DNA of 64,000 bases from an uncultured Alphaproteobacteria bacterium (lineage in GTDB: Bacteria; Pseudomonadota; Alphaproteobacteria; HIMB59; GCA-002718135). Positions 42,688 through 54,097 of this stretch are shown here, one piece after another (the first letter of the stretch is position 1; the number at the start of each line of letters is the position of its first letter). The notes below the pieces were generated by a model. That model was given only the letters and a program-made list of their open reading frames with translations, searched no databases and had not been told where the DNA came from. Position numbers and translations under genes: made by a program. The stretch covers positions 1-64,000 of the forward strand of contig CACGGX010000007.1 of NCBI GenBank assembly GCA_902572735.1, read 5' to 3'.

Positions 42688-42956
42688 TTTTTACGATTTT
42701 CTGCTAATTTTTTCTTAATAAGAGATAAACCTGTTTCAACCTTAGATTTATAAGATTCTTCAAATGCCTCTAACTGCCAATCTGATAATCTAGATTTTAG
42801 TTCAGATAAATTATTTTGTTTCCATTCATTTGAGGTATTTTCATCTTTCCAAATATCTTTCTCTTCATTAGTTCTTCCACAACCGTAGCAATAACCTGAG
42901 ATTGGGTCAGTTTTACATACGCTTATGCAAGGCGAAGTTACTTTGTTCTGTTCCAT
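42684..42956 (-). CDS. DUF1289 domain-containing protein
   Basis: SPCISVCKTDPISGYCYGCGRTNEE motif; start trimmed to MEQNKV. Confidence 0.85.
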   Translation of the reverse strand: MEQNKVTSPCISVCKTDPISGYCYGCGRTNEEKDIWKDENTSNEWKQNNLSELKSRLSDWQLEAFEESYKSKVETGLSLIKKKLAENRKN

Positions 42957-43017
42957 GATAATATACATATATTTTTTTTTAGTTTATTCCATTAAAACGA
43001 TGTAAAACTTTAAAATT

Positions 43018-43983
43018 ATGACTGATTTTAGCTATTTAAATGTTGATAATGCTTATAAATTAATCAATCAAAAGGTAACAAAAACTCCTTTGGTAACTAA
43101 TGATAATATAAATAATCTTTTAGAAGCAGAAATTTATTTTAAACTTGAAAATCTACAAAATACTGGATCATTTAAAATACGTGGAGCTACACATAAAATT
43201 ACAAAATTAATAGAAAAAGTAAAAGACTCAGGTGTAGTGGCATATTCATCAGGTAATCATGCACAAGCTGTTGCTTATGCATCTATGATTAATAGCATTA
43301 GTGCAAAGATAATAATGCCTAAAACTGCACCCCAAATAAAAATTGAAAACACAAAAAATTATGGAGCAGAAGTTATTTTATATGACACTTATTTTCAAAA
43401 TAGAGAAGAGATAGGAATTGAAATTCAAAAGAAGGATAACAGAGCTCTTATTAAACCCTATGATGATGAAGATATAATTGCTGGTCAAGGAACTGCTGCT
43501 ATTGAAATTGTAAATGATTTAAAAGACCAATCAATTGAACCTGATATTTATTTATGTTGTTGTGGAGGTGGTGGTCTTATTGCAGGAACATCAACTTACC
43601 TAAAACATATTTATCCAAATATAAGATCATACTCCGTGGAGCCCGATGAATTTGATGACACAAAAAAATCTTTAGAAGCTGGTAAACTTATACAAAATAA
43701 AAAAAATGCTAAATCTTTCTGTGATGCACTATTAGCACCTCAACCTGGCAATATAACTTTTCAAATTAATTCAAATAATCTTGAAGGAGGACTAAGTGTA
43801 TCTGATGAAGAAGTAACAAAAACTATAATTTTGCTAGCTGAACAACTTAAAATAGTTGTGGAGCCAGGAGGAGCAGTTGCAGCAGCAGCAGTATTAAATA
43901 ATAAAATTGATGTTAAAAATAAGAAAATTGTAGTTATGATTTCTGGTGGTAATATCGATCTAAGTTTATTTAATAAGTTATAA
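43018..43983 (+). CDS. threonine/serine dehydratase-like, PLP-dependent
   Basis: TPLVTNDNINNLLEAEIYFKLENLQNTGSFKIRGA; SSGNHAQAVAYAS; CCGGGGLIAG; VEPGGAVAAAA. Confidence 0.9.
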   Translation: MTDFSYLNVDNAYKLINQKVTKTPLVTNDNINNLLEAEIYFKLENLQNTGSFKIRGATHKITKLIEKVKDSGVVAYSSGNHAQAVAYASMINSISAKIIMPKTAPQIKIENTKNYGAEVILYDTYFQNREEIGIEIQKKDNRALIKPYDDEDIIAGQGTAAIEIVNDLKDQSIEPDIYLCCCGGGGLIAGTSTYLKHIYPNIRSYSVEPDEFDDTKKSLEAGKLIQNKKNAKSFCDALLAPQPGNITFQINSNNLEGGLSVSDEEVTKTIILLAEQLKIVVEPGGAVAAAAVLNNKIDVKNKKIVVMISGGNIDLSLFNKL

Positions 43984-45746
43984 TGAATCAATCAAATTTA
44001 AAAAAATTACAAAATCTATTAAAAGAAAAAGATATCGATATTTTTGTCATTAATAGAAGTGATGAATTTTTAAATGAGTATATTTCCCCAAATGCAGAAA
44101 GATTAAATTTTATAACAAATTTTTCTGGTTCAGCAGGAAGAGCAATTATAACGCCAACAGATGCCTTCTTGTATGTTGATGGACGATATACTTTTCAAGC
44201 GAATACACAAATTAATGCTGAAGAAATTCAGCCAAAACATATAAATAGCTTTTGGACAGATTTAGAAAAAATTTTATTAGAAGCAGAATATAAAATTGCA
44301 TTAGATCCAACTCTTCATTCAATTATAGAAATTGAAAAAGTGGAAAAAATGTTAGAGAATTCAACATCTCAACTCCAATTAATAGATAAAAATTTTGTTG
44401 ATTTAATATGGGAGAATCAACCAAAAACTCAGTATACAGATATATTTGACCACCCAACAGGTTTTGCTGGTCAGGGCAGACGTGAAAAATTAGACATTTT
44501 AAAAAAATTTTTAGATCAAAATGAAATTGATCATTACTTTGTTTCTGGGCTTGATAATATTGCTTGGCTATTAAATTTAAGAGCAGATGATATTAAGTAT
44601 ACACCGCTGCTTTATTCTTATCTTCTAATTTCAAAAAATAATAAACACTCTTTGTATATTAAAGAGTCTTCAATGGCAGAAATTCTAAAAAAAGAAATCC
44701 AAACACTAATAAATATTTATAATATTGAAAATATCGGATCAATTTTTAATAACATTAATTCATCTGAATCAATTGGTTTAGATTTTAATTCCACCACTTA
44801 TTATTTTTTAGATCTTTTAAGAAAACAAAAAATAAATTCTATAAATTTAGCAAATCCATGTATTTTGTTAAAAGCTATCAAAAATGAAACTGAACTAGAT
44901 GGGGCCAAAAAAGCACATATAAGAGATGGTGTTAGTATTACCAAATATATTTATTGGTTAAAAAATATCATGGATACTAAATCAAATGATGAAATAAGTG
45001 TTGCAAATCATTTAGAAAATCTGCGAAGAAAAAATGAATTATTTCATTCTCTATCCTTTGATACAATATCAGCAATTGATAAAAATGCAGCCCTTCCTCA
45101 TTACCGTGTTACTGAAGAAGGAAAATCATCTTTCTCAGATAATAATATTTATCTTGTTGACTCAGGAGGGCAATATTTTGATGGTACAACCGATATAACA
45201 AGAACTATAATTTTAGGTGAAGCAACAACAGAACAAAAAGATAGATTTACGAGAGTTCTTAAAGGTCATATTGCCTTATCAAATCATGTTTTTGAAAAGG
45301 GAACAAAAGGAACTGATATTGATTATCTAGCAAGAAAAAGTCTGCAAGAAATTAATTTAGATTATGATCATGGGACAGGTCACGGTATAGGAAGTTTTTT
45401 GAGTGTCCATGAAGCCCCACAACGTATTGCAAAAAAATCAATGTTTGATAGCGTTGAGTTGCTTCCGGGAATGATTTTATCCAATGAACCTGGATACTAT
45501 AAAGAAAATGAATATGGCATAAGAACAGAAAATTTAGTCGTGATAAAAGAGAATAATAATAAAAAATTATACTTTGAAAACATTTCTTGGTGTCCAATAG
45601 ATTTAGATCTCATTGACAGTAGTATGCTCGATCAAATTGAAAGAAATTGGTTAAATACATATCATAAAAAGGTGTATAATACATTGGAGATGTACCTTGA
45701 AAATAAAGAGAGAGATTGGCTTAAAAAGGTAACTTCTGAAGTTTGA
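43983..45746 (+). CDS. aminopeptidase P family protein
   Basis: VDGRYTFQANTQI; VDSGGQYFDGTTDITRT; HGTGHGIGSFLSVHEAPQRI; SNEPGYYKENEYGIRTENLV. Confidence 0.93.
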   Translation: MNQSNLKKLQNLLKEKDIDIFVINRSDEFLNEYISPNAERLNFITNFSGSAGRAIITPTDAFLYVDGRYTFQANTQINAEEIQPKHINSFWTDLEKILLEAEYKIALDPTLHSIIEIEKVEKMLENSTSQLQLIDKNFVDLIWENQPKTQYTDIFDHPTGFAGQGRREKLDILKKFLDQNEIDHYFVSGLDNIAWLLNLRADDIKYTPLLYSYLLISKNNKHSLYIKESSMAEILKKEIQTLINIYNIENIGSIFNNINSSESIGLDFNSTTYYFLDLLRKQKINSINLANPCILLKAIKNETELDGAKKAHIRDGVSITKYIYWLKNIMDTKSNDEISVANHLENLRRKNELFHSLSFDTISAIDKNAALPHYRVTEEGKSSFSDNNIYLVDSGGQYFDGTTDITRTIILGEATTEQKDRFTRVLKGHIALSNHVFEKGTKGTDIDYLARKSLQEINLDYDHGTGHGIGSFLSVHEAPQRIAKKSMFDSVELLPGMILSNEPGYYKENEYGIRTENLVVIKENNNKKLYFENISWCPIDLDLIDSSMLDQIERNWLNTYHKKVYNTLEMYLENKERDWLKKVTSEV

Positions 45747-45748
45747 CT

Positions 45749-45771
45749 AAAGCCGCCGATTATGCGGCTTT
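45749..45771. terminator. intrinsic terminator, probably bidirectional
   Basis: Perfect 8-bp stem AAAGCCGC-CGATTAT-GCGGCTTT followed by TCTTATT on + strand; starts 3 nt after the peptidase stop. Confidence 0.85.
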
Positions 45772-45936
45772 CTTATTAATATCAAATTCAGTTTTGAGGA
45801 GATGCTTGTCTAATTCAATTTTCCACTCTTTTCCATATTCAGATTTGAAATATTTAACTAAATCCTCATCATAATTGTAGTTTTTGTCACTTAAATCCTC
45901 GTAAACTTTATTAAAAAAATTAAAAACATTAATCAT
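45760..45936 (-). CDS. 58-aa hypothetical protein absent from the supplied ORF track
   Basis: MINVFNFFNKVYEDLSDKNYNYDEDLVKYFKSEYGKEWKIELDKHLLKTEFDINKKAA*; upstream GAAAGGAATAAATA-ATG gives a plausible SD. Confidence 0.65.
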   Translation of the reverse strand: MINVFNFFNKVYEDLSDKNYNYDEDLVKYFKSEYGKEWKIELDKHLLKTEFDINKKAA

Positions 45937-46139
45937 TATTTATTCCTTTCAGTAATAAAATAGTAATAATTCTATGCAATCAAAGTATAAAAATATGAAT
46001 TTTAATATGCAAAAAATGCATATATAAATATATTAAAAATTTAAATGTACTTAAATTTTTTAATAATGATTAAAATTAATTGTTCCTGATTGACTTTGTA
46101 AATTAATACTTCATAAATTTTAAAATATTTTAACTTTCA

Positions 46140-47243
46140 ATGATAATTATTTTAACACAATGCTTTCCATCTAGAGTAGGGGGAATTGAAACATTGATGT
46201 ATGATTTAGCATTAAATTTAAGTCTCAAATACGATGTGAAGGTCTTAGCTGATCAACAAGACAGTGCTAAAGATTTGGAATTTGATAAAAACAATAAAAA
46301 TTTTTCAATATTAAGATTTAAGGGTTTAAAATTTTTAAGAAAAAGAAAAAAATTTAATCAACTTAAAAATATTTGTTCTTCAAATAATATTGGAGCAGTC
46401 ATCACTGATAGTTGGAAAAGTCTTGAGTTACCAATTAATTTTTTAAAAGAAAAAAAAATCCCAATCATTAGTCTTGTTCATGGAAACGAAATAATTATCA
46501 AAAACGATAATCATCATAAACGAATAAAAAAAGTTTTGGAATTAGCAAACGCATTAGTGGTCAATTCATCATATACTAAAAACTTACTTTCAAAAATAAG
46601 TGAAAACTTTAAAAAAATTGAGGTTATCTATCCAGGTATAAAATCTACTAAAAATATTATAGAACAAGCAATAGATTTAGATGATAGTTATCCAACGTTG
46701 CTTACTCTTGCCAGACTAGAAAAAAGAAAAGGACATTCGTATATTCTTAAATCTATTTTTAATTTAAAAAAAATTTATCCAAATATTCAATATATAATTG
46801 CTGGTGAAGGTGATCAGTTAGAGAATATAAAGAAAGAAATAAAAAATTATAATCTAGAATCAAATGTGAAATTAGTTGGAACAATAAACGAAAATCAAAA
46901 AAAATTCATTTTTTCTAAGACTGATATTATGATCATGCCGACAATAGATGAAACTCATGCAAATTCTATTGAAGGTTTTGGAATCGCATATATTGAAGCG
47001 GCACAATATGGAATTCCTTCAATTGCCTCAAATGTCGGAGGTACTCCTGAAGCTGTATTGCATAATAAAACAGGTTTAATTATTAATAATTTTAATGAAT
47101 TAGATGAATCAATTAAGAATTTAGTTGAGAACAAACAAAATACAATTGAATTAGGACAAAATGCAAAAAATAGAGCAGAAAATGAATTAATCTGGGAAAA
47201 ACAAATAGTAAAATACAATAAGTTAATAGATGATATTCAATGA
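46140..47243 (+). CDS. glycosyltransferase family 4
   Basis: GGIETLMYDLALNLS; VIYPGIKST; LLTLARLEKRKGHSYILKSI; EGFGIAYIEAAQYGIPSIASNVGGTPEAV. Confidence 0.9.
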   Translation: MIIILTQCFPSRVGGIETLMYDLALNLSLKYDVKVLADQQDSAKDLEFDKNNKNFSILRFKGLKFLRKRKKFNQLKNICSSNNIGAVITDSWKSLELPINFLKEKKIPIISLVHGNEIIIKNDNHHKRIKKVLELANALVVNSSYTKNLLSKISENFKKIEVIYPGIKSTKNIIEQAIDLDDSYPTLLTLARLEKRKGHSYILKSIFNLKKIYPNIQYIIAGEGDQLENIKKEIKNYNLESNVKLVGTINENQKKFIFSKTDIMIMPTIDETHANSIEGFGIAYIEAAQYGIPSIASNVGGTPEAVLHNKTGLIINNFNELDESIKNLVENKQNTIELGQNAKNRAENELIWEKQIVKYNKLIDDIQ

Positions 47244-48172
47244 GTATTTTATTTCATAATACAACTTTTGATAAAATTGATGTTTGGAAAAAAACAATAA
47301 AAAAATATTTTAAAAATGAAAAAATAATTTCTATCAAAGATTATAAAAATTTTAATGATGTAAATTGCGCAATTATATGGAATCTTCCAGATAATATTCT
47401 TTCAAGACTAAAAAATCTCCAAGTTATTTTCTCTATGGGAGCTGGAGTAGATCATATTCTAAAACTTAAAAATTATAATAAAAAAATTCCCATTATCAGA
47501 ATAAAAGATGAAGAAATGGGGGAGAGAATTGCTAATTATTCTCTAGCTCAAATACTAAATTATCAATTAAATTTTAAAATTTTTCAAAATTCTCAAATCA
47601 AAAAATATTGGTCTGGAGAAAGGACACCAATTGATAATAAAAATTTAACAGTAGGTATTTTAGGTCTAGGCTTTCTTGGTAATCATATTGCAAAATTACT
47701 AAATAAATTAAATTATAATGTTATTGCATATAAAAAAAATCGAGCAAAAGTAAAAAATGTAAAAATATATATAGGTAAAAATATTATAAGCTTTATCAAA
47801 AGCTCTGATGTTATCATTTCTATTCTACCATCAACAACTCAAACAAATAATATAATAGATAAAAAGTTTTTAAAGAATATGAAAAAAAATTCTTGTTTAA
47901 TAAATATAGGTAGAGGAAATGCAATTGAAGAGAAAGATCTTCTGAATCACTTAAAGAAAAACAAAAATTTTTATGCTTATTTGGATGTCTTTAAAAATGA
48001 ACCTTTAAAATCAAGTAGTCAATTTTGGAGATTGCCAAATGTAACAATTACTCCACATGTGGCAGGTGTAACAGCTATAGAGCCATCTGTTAAATATATG
48101 TACTCCAAATATAAAAAACTAAGAAAAAAGGAAAAAGTAAAATCAGATGTTAATCCATCTGACGGATATTAA
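47240..48172 (+). CDS. glyoxylate/hydroxypyruvate reductase A-like (D-2-hydroxyacid dehydrogenase)
   Basis: IFSMGAGVDHIL; TVGILGLGFLGNHIAKLLNKL; INIGRGNAIEEKDLLNHL; LDVFKNEPL; ITPHVAGVT. Confidence 0.88.
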   Translation: MSILFHNTTFDKIDVWKKTIKKYFKNEKIISIKDYKNFNDVNCAIIWNLPDNILSRLKNLQVIFSMGAGVDHILKLKNYNKKIPIIRIKDEEMGERIANYSLAQILNYQLNFKIFQNSQIKKYWSGERTPIDNKNLTVGILGLGFLGNHIAKLLNKLNYNVIAYKKNRAKVKNVKIYIGKNIISFIKSSDVIISILPSTTQTNNIIDKKFLKNMKKNSCLINIGRGNAIEEKDLLNHLKKNKNFYAYLDVFKNEPLKSSSQFWRLPNVTITPHVAGVTAIEPSVKYMYSKYKKLRKKEKVKSDVNPSDGY

Positions 48173-49347
48173 TCGACATCAAAGTAATTTTGTAAAATTC
48201 TAAAATAAATACTTTCCAATTTAATAATATCTTCAACAAAAACAAATTCATCTACTTTATGAAGAGTTTGATTTCTAAGACCTAACTCTACTACATCACA
48301 ATAGTTCTTTATATATCTTGCATCAGAAGTACCACCATCAGTTGCTTGCTCAGGTGGACTGTTTCTGCCTGTAACATCAGAAATTGATTTTGAAATAATA
48401 TTATATAAATCACCGGGTTTATTGAGAAATGACTCAGCTGTTGCATCATATGTATAAGCGCAACTAGCATTTTCCAGTTTAGAGAAAATCTTTTCTATTT
48501 TATTATCAACCCATTTTATAAGTGAATCAGATGAGTGCATATCATTAAATCTAATATTAACTGTTGCTTTAGCTAATTCTGGAATTACGTTTTGAACAGG
48601 ATTGCCAATATCAATAGTAGCAATTTGAACTGATGTCGGTAAAAAATTTTCATTACCTTCATCTAGTGGCTCTTCCAATATACTATTTAATAAATTCACT
48701 AAGTGATGTGAAGAATTTTCAGCTAAATGAGAATTCGCCGTATGTCCTTGAATACCTTTTACCTGAAAAAAGAAACTAACTGATCCTCTTCTTCCAATTT
48801 TTACTTTATCGCCGACCTCATTTTTAGAAGTTGGTTCACCAACAAGACAATGATCAAATTTATAATTTTGTTTGCTTGCCCATTCTAGAATTCTAGGTGT
48901 GCCGTTTACAGAATCTCTTTCTTCATCTCCTGTAATAATAAATGAAATCTTACCTGGAATATTTTTATATTTATCTACAAATCTTTTAGCGGCACTGATG
49001 AAACAAGCAACACTGCTTTTCATATCTTCACTACCTCTTCCATATAGTTTACCCTCATCTATTTTTGCTGAAAAGGGAGGGTATTTCCAAGAACTTTCAT
49101 TTCCTACTGGAACTACATCTGTGTGACCAGCATAAGCAAAATGCTTTCCTTCATTTCCTATTGTTGCAAATAAATTTTTTACTTCATAAGAATTGTTTCC
49201 AGAAAAACTTAATGGATGACAGTCACATCCTATAGCACTTAGATGATTTTCAACAACTGTTAAAGCGCCCTCATCTTTTGGAGTTACACTTGCACATTTA
49301 ACTAAGGATTGTGTAAGAATAACTGGATCAAAATTAATTTCTGACAT
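48169..49347 (-). CDS. dapE: succinyl-diaminopimelate desuccinylase
   Basis: YAGHTDVVPVGNESSWKYPPF; YGRGSEDMKSSVACF; TGDEERDSVNGT; ATDGGTSDARYIKNYCDVVELG. Confidence 0.95.
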   Translation of the reverse strand: MSEINFDPVILTQSLVKCASVTPKDEGALTVVENHLSAIGCDCHPLSFSGNNSYEVKNLFATIGNEGKHFAYAGHTDVVPVGNESSWKYPPFSAKIDEGKLYGRGSEDMKSSVACFISAAKRFVDKYKNIPGKISFIITGDEERDSVNGTPRILEWASKQNYKFDHCLVGEPTSKNEVGDKVKIGRRGSVSFFFQVKGIQGHTANSHLAENSSHHLVNLLNSILEEPLDEGNENFLPTSVQIATIDIGNPVQNVIPELAKATVNIRFNDMHSSDSLIKWVDNKIEKIFSKLENASCAYTYDATAESFLNKPGDLYNIISKSISDVTGRNSPPEQATDGGTSDARYIKNYCDVVELGLRNQTLHKVDEFVFVEDIIKLESIYFRILQNYFDVD

Positions 49348-50171
49348 TAATCTCTTAAAAGATCGTTGATTGATGTTTTGCTTCTAGTTTTTTCATCAAC
49401 TCTTTTAACAATAACAGCACAGTATAAAGAAGGATTAATATCCCCTTCTTTTTTTCCTGGTAACGTACCTGGTACCACAACTGAATACGCTGGAACTTTT
49501 CCCATATGAATTTCTCCAGTTGATCGATCGACTATTTTTGTAGACGCTCCAATAAATACACCCATTGATAAAACTGCACCTTCACCAACAATAACACCTT
49601 CAGCCACTTCACTTCTTGCTCCAATAAAGCAATTGTCTTCAATAATTACAGGATTTGCTTGGAGAGGTTCAAGTACACCGCCAATACCAGCGCCTCCAGA
49701 AATATGACAGTTTTTACCTATTTGTGCACACGATCCAACTGTTGCCCAAGTATCAATCATTGTTCCTTCATCAACATATGCACCAAGATTTACAAAAGAG
49801 GGCATTAAAACAACACCTTTAGCAATAAATGCGGATTTTCTTACAACAGCGTCTGGTACATATCGAAATCCTGCTTTTAAATGATCATCTTTAGTCCAAT
49901 TTGCAGTTTTACTTTCTACTTTGTCAAACCAAGTGGCATGCGATGCTTTAGTAATTTCATTATCATTTAATCTGAAACTTAAAAGAATTGCCTTTTTAAT
50001 CCATTGATTAACTTGCCATTCATTATTAATTTTTTCACAAACCCTTAAGTTTCCACTATCAAGTTTGTTTAAAGTTTCGTCTACTGCATTTCTAATATCA
50101 CCTGCAGTATTGACATTAATATTATCTCTATCCTCAAAGGCATCATTTATAATTTTTTCAAGATTACTCAT
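49347..50171 (-). CDS. dapD: tetrahydrodipicolinate N-succinyltransferase
   Basis: [88 protein letters not shown]. Confidence 0.97.
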   Translation of the reverse strand: MSNLEKIINDAFEDRDNINVNTAGDIRNAVDETLNKLDSGNLRVCEKINNEWQVNQWIKKAILLSFRLNDNEITKASHATWFDKVESKTANWTKDDHLKAGFRYVPDAVVRKSAFIAKGVVLMPSFVNLGAYVDEGTMIDTWATVGSCAQIGKNCHISGGAGIGGVLEPLQANPVIIEDNCFIGARSEVAEGVIVGEGAVLSMGVFIGASTKIVDRSTGEIHMGKVPAYSVVVPGTLPGKKEGDINPSLYCAVIVKRVDEKTRSKTSINDLLRD

Positions 50172-50842
50172 ATTTTACCCTCATTTACATCTTTTAAAAA
50201 TAAACTCAAATCTCTTGTTTGAAAATCTAGATATTCTTTAGATGCTTCAATATCATCGGAAAAATTCTCATAACCAGCATCAACCCAGACAGGTGTAAAA
50301 CCAACTTTTTTTGCTGGAACTAAGTTCTTTGCAATATCGTCAAACATTGCGGATTTATTTGCTTCGATATCAAATAAGTCGATGATTTTTTCATAGGGAG
50401 AAATTTCTGGCTTTGGAATATAATCAGCCATTTTAATATCATATATTTCATCAAAAAAGTTTGTTAGATTTATTTTCTCTAACACATCTAAGACATGTTG
50501 CTTATTTGCATTTGTATAAATAATTTTTCTTCCCTCAAGTTTATATAATTCATTATTAAGATTCTGATTTGGGCCAACAATTGAGTAATCTAACTTATGA
50601 ACTTCTTCTAAAAAATAATCAGGATCTACGCCATGATTATCCATCATACCTCTTAATGTAGTGCCATGTTGCTTGTAATATTTTGCTTGTAGTTTTTTTG
50701 CTTCAGCTAATTCCATATTTAAATTTTTAGCTACAAACTCACCCATTAATTTATGTACTTGCTGAAAAATTCCACTGTCTGCAGAATAAAGTGTATTGTC
50801 TAGATCAAATATCCAGGTATTGATGTTATCTTTAAAGCTCAT
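50168..50842 (-). CDS. pyrimidine 5'-nucleotidase (HAD family)
   Basis: [72 protein letters not shown]. Confidence 0.9.
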   Translation of the reverse strand: MSFKDNINTWIFDLDNTLYSADSGIFQQVHKLMGEFVAKNLNMELAEAKKLQAKYYKQHGTTLRGMMDNHGVDPDYFLEEVHKLDYSIVGPNQNLNNELYKLEGRKIIYTNANKQHVLDVLEKINLTNFFDEIYDIKMADYIPKPEISPYEKIIDLFDIEANKSAMFDDIAKNLVPAKKVGFTPVWVDAGYENFSDDIEASKEYLDFQTRDLSLFLKDVNEGKI

Positions 50843-51754
50843 TTAATTACTTGTTATTTGTGTACCAATTCCATGTTCAGTGAATAACTCTAATATTACT
50901 GAATGATGAATTCTTCCATCTAAAATAGTTGATTTTTTAACACCTTTTTTCATTGCATCAATACATGTATTAATTTTCGGCTTCATACCTCCAGAAATAT
51001 ATTCTTTATTAGCAATACTTTTAGCTTCTTCTAAAGTTATTGATGAGATTAATTTTTCATCTTTGTCTAAAATTCCAGGTACATCTGTTAGTAATAATAA
51101 TTTACTTGCCTGTAACTCACCCGCTATAAAACCTGCAACAGTGTCAGCATTAATATTATATGTAAAATTATTTTCATCCTTACCTAAAGGAGATATGACA
51201 GGTATTTGACCATTTTTTATAAAGCTATTTAGCATATCTTTGTTTAATTTTTTTGGTTGTCCAACAAAACCAATATCAACTATTTTTTCAATATTTGAAT
51301 CACTATCTTTAATTTCCACATTCAATTTAGTTGCAGTGACTAAGTTATCATTACCAGATACTCCAATCGCTTTTCCTCCAGAGGCACTTATAGATTCTAC
51401 TATTTCTGAATTGATATCCTTAGATAATACTTCTTCAACCACCTTAATTGTTTCTTTATCAGTAACTCGTAATCCTTCAACAAATTGTGTTGATATATTT
51501 TTTGATTTAAGTCTATCGCCAATTTGAGGCCCTCCACCATGAATAATAATTGGTGACACACCCACTTCTTTTAATAATCCAATATCTCTTGAAAAACTTT
51601 CAGACAGTTTTTTATCTCCCATTGCATGTCCACCGTATTTTATTACAATGGTATCACCACTATGTTCTCGAATGTATGGAAGAGCTTCAACTAAGGTTGA
51701 GGCTTTGTGTATAAAATAAGCCTGATCACTCTCTGATAAAAAATCAAATTTCAT
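50843..51754 (-). CDS. argB: acetylglutamate kinase
   Basis: IVIKYGGHAMGDKKL; IIHGGGPQIGDRLKS; NINADTVAGFIAGEL; ISGGMKPKINTCIDAMKKGV. Confidence 0.96.
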   Translation of the reverse strand: MKFDFLSESDQAYFIHKASTLVEALPYIREHSGDTIVIKYGGHAMGDKKLSESFSRDIGLLKEVGVSPIIIHGGGPQIGDRLKSKNISTQFVEGLRVTDKETIKVVEEVLSKDINSEIVESISASGGKAIGVSGNDNLVTATKLNVEIKDSDSNIEKIVDIGFVGQPKKLNKDMLNSFIKNGQIPVISPLGKDENNFTYNINADTVAGFIAGELQASKLLLLTDVPGILDKDEKLISSITLEEAKSIANKEYISGGMKPKINTCIDAMKKGVKKSTILDGRIHHSVILELFTEHGIGTQITSN

Positions 51755-51756
51755 AT

Positions 51757-52377
51757 TTATTGTGATAACCCGTATATAGATCTTTGAATCTCTGTAATAC
51801 CATTATTTTTTTTGGTTTCAGATTGATATATTTTCGTAAATGATTTTTTATAATTTTGCATTAAACTTAAAATTGATTTTTTTTGATATTCTAAATAGTT
51901 GCTAGATATTTTATCTATTTTAGTAAGAATTACGGAAAATTTTCTTGAACAATCACTCAATAAATCCAACATATCAATATCAGAATTTTTGATACCAACT
52001 TTTGAGTCAATGAGTAAAAAAACATGATCAAGTGTATCTCTATTTTCTATATATTCTTCAATTAAGGTCATTAAGTTTTCTCGAGCAACTTTTGATACTT
52101 TGGCAAACCCATAACCGGGTAAATCAATCATATTTATTTTTTCACTAATTAAAAAAACATTTATAGCCTGTGTTCTTCCTGGAGTTTTACTAGTTTTCGC
52201 TAGTTTTTTTGTTTTAGTTAATGAATTTATTAAACTAGATTTTCCAACATTAGATCTACCTATAAAACAACATTCTTTTTTTACATCTGAATAAGGAATG
52301 TCTTTAAATGACTGAAAAGAACCTAAAAACTTATTATTACTAAAAAAGTTATTTAAATTTTTATTTAAGCTAGCCAT
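51757..52377 (-). CDS. engB: ribosome biogenesis GTP-binding protein YihA/YsxC
   Basis: CCFIGRSNVGKSSLINSLT; TSKTPGRTQAINVFLI; MIDLPGYGFAKVSK. Confidence 0.95.
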   Translation of the reverse strand: MASLNKNLNNFFSNNKFLGSFQSFKDIPYSDVKKECCFIGRSNVGKSSLINSLTKTKKLAKTSKTPGRTQAINVFLISEKINMIDLPGYGFAKVSKVARENLMTLIEEYIENRDTLDHVFLLIDSKVGIKNSDIDMLDLLSDCSRKFSVILTKIDKISSNYLEYQKKSILSLMQNYKKSFTKIYQSETKKNNGITEIQRSIYGLSQ

Positions 52378-54097
52378 CTTTGGCTAAAATTCTTCTTTGA
52401 ATATACCATTGCTGCGCAATTGATAAAATATTGTTCACTGACCAATATAAAACTAGACCAGCTGCAAAACCAGCTAGTACAAAAGTAAATACAAATGGAA
52501 GTAATGCAAAAATTCTAGCCTGTGTTGGATCAGCAGGAGCAGGATTTAGTTTTTGTTGTAACCACATAGTGAAACCCATAATGATAGGAAGAATGCCAAT
52601 ATCAATTATTGACAGTATAGGCGGCACATCCCAAGGAACTAATCCAAATATTGTCATTAAGCCTAATGGGTCTGGTGCAGATAGATCATGAATCCATCCA
52701 TAAAAAGGAGCGTGATACATCTCTATCGTAACAAACAATACTTTGTATAAAGAGAAGAAAATTGGTATTTGTACTAAAATTGGTAGACAACCCGCAACAG
52801 GATTAGCTCCCTCTCTTTTATACAAGGCCATTAGTTCTTGCTGCATTTTTTGTCTATCATTTGGATAGGTTTCTTTTAATCTTTGCATATCAGGCTGAAG
52901 TTTTTTCATCTTCGCCATAGATTTAAAAGATGCTTGCGCTAGCGGGAATAAAATTAAACGCATTAAAATGGTAAAGGCTATTATTGCTAGACCAAAATTA
53001 CCTGCATAACCAAAAAACCAATTAATAGCATAAGAAACAGGTTTAGTTAAAAAGCTAAACCAACCCCAGTCAATTGCATCAGTAAATCTTGGTATAGAAA
53101 GATTTTCGTCATAAGCACTTAAGACATTTAATTTTTTTGCACCAACAAATAATTTTCCGCCGTAAGATATATTTTCACCTGAGTTTATTTTATATATCTG
53201 ACCGACATAACCTGCTCTATAGCTATCACGTCCATTATTACCGTATCTATAATTGACGTTAATAGATTGGTCAGCATCGGGAATTAAAGCAGACATCCAA
53301 TATTTATCTGTAAACCCTAGCCAGCCTCCTTGTGCTTTATTATCGCAAAACTCTTTTTTTGTTTGCATTGATGAATTACAATCATCAGCAATATCATCAT
53401 AATTTTTTTCCAATAATTCATCGTTTATTAGACTAATTAAACCCTCGTGAAGTATAAAAAAATTAATTGTATCTGGTGTATTTATTCTTTTGATTAATCT
53501 ATATGGAAAAACTTCAATATCTTCATCACTGTTGTTTTCTATTTCTTGTGTAATTGTAAACATATACTCATCATCAACTTGATAGTTGATTTTGAAGGTT
53601 ATGTTTTTATTATTCGTCCAACTAAGTGTAACAGGGTTTGAGGGGCTTAGAGTGGTAGAGTTAGTTTTCCAAATTGTTTCTAAATTAGGTAATTCAATGT
53701 TAGAATTTTTTAGCTCTTTCCAGCCTGTTTCAATATAATATGGATTAGCAGTCCCATCTGGTAGCAAAAGCTGGATGTTATTTGAATCAGGTTCTAAGCT
53801 AGTTTTATATTTTGATAATATGAGGTCATCTAAAATTGCTCCTTTTAGATTTATAGAACCTTCAATAGATGCATTTTCAAAAATAACTCTGTCGGTTTGA
53901 ATTAAAGCTTCATCTCTACTTTGTATTTCTGAAATAGCTTGGCTGCTTTGTCCATCAATGGATGTTGCAGGTTCTAAAACTTCATCTTCTTCAAAGGATG
54001 TTGTTTGAATTGGTTGAGTTGGAAATAATAATTGAAAAAAAATAATTATCGCAATTGAAATACCAATTGCCAAATATAAATTTCTTTGCTCGTTCAT
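52370..54097 (-). CDS. yidC: membrane protein insertase YidC
   Basis: [108 protein letters not shown]. Confidence 0.97.
   Translation of the reverse strand: MNEQRNLYLAIGISIAIIIFFQLLFPTQPIQTTSFEEDEVLEPATSIDGQSSQAISEIQSRDEALIQTDRVIFENASIEGSINLKGAILDDLILSKYKTSLEPDSNNIQLLLPDGTANPYYIETGWKELKNSNIELPNLETIWKTNSTTLSPSNPVTLSWTNNKNITFKINYQVDDEYMFTITQEIENNSDEDIEVFPYRLIKRINTPDTINFFILHEGLISLINDELLEKNYDDIADDCNSSMQTKKEFCDNKAQGGWLGFTDKYWMSALIPDADQSINVNYRYGNNGRDSYRAGYVGQIYKINSGENISYGGKLFVGAKKLNVLSAYDENLSIPRFTDAIDWGWFSFLTKPVSYAINWFFGYAGNFGLAIIAFTILMRLILFPLAQASFKSMAKMKKLQPDMQRLKETYPNDRQKMQQELMALYKREGANPVAGCLPILVQIPIFFSLYKVLFVTIEMYHAPFYGWIHDLSAPDPLGLMTIFGLVPWDVPPILSIIDIGILPIIMGFTMWLQQKLNPAPADPTQARIFALLPFVFTFVLAGFAAGLVLYWSVNNILSIAQQWYIQRRILAKDG

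Noticed and set aside
45937-46139. AT-rich gap after the 58-aa ORF start examined for an sRNA
   Set aside because: No stable GC-containing hairpin or terminator seen on the + strand; probably promoter region.
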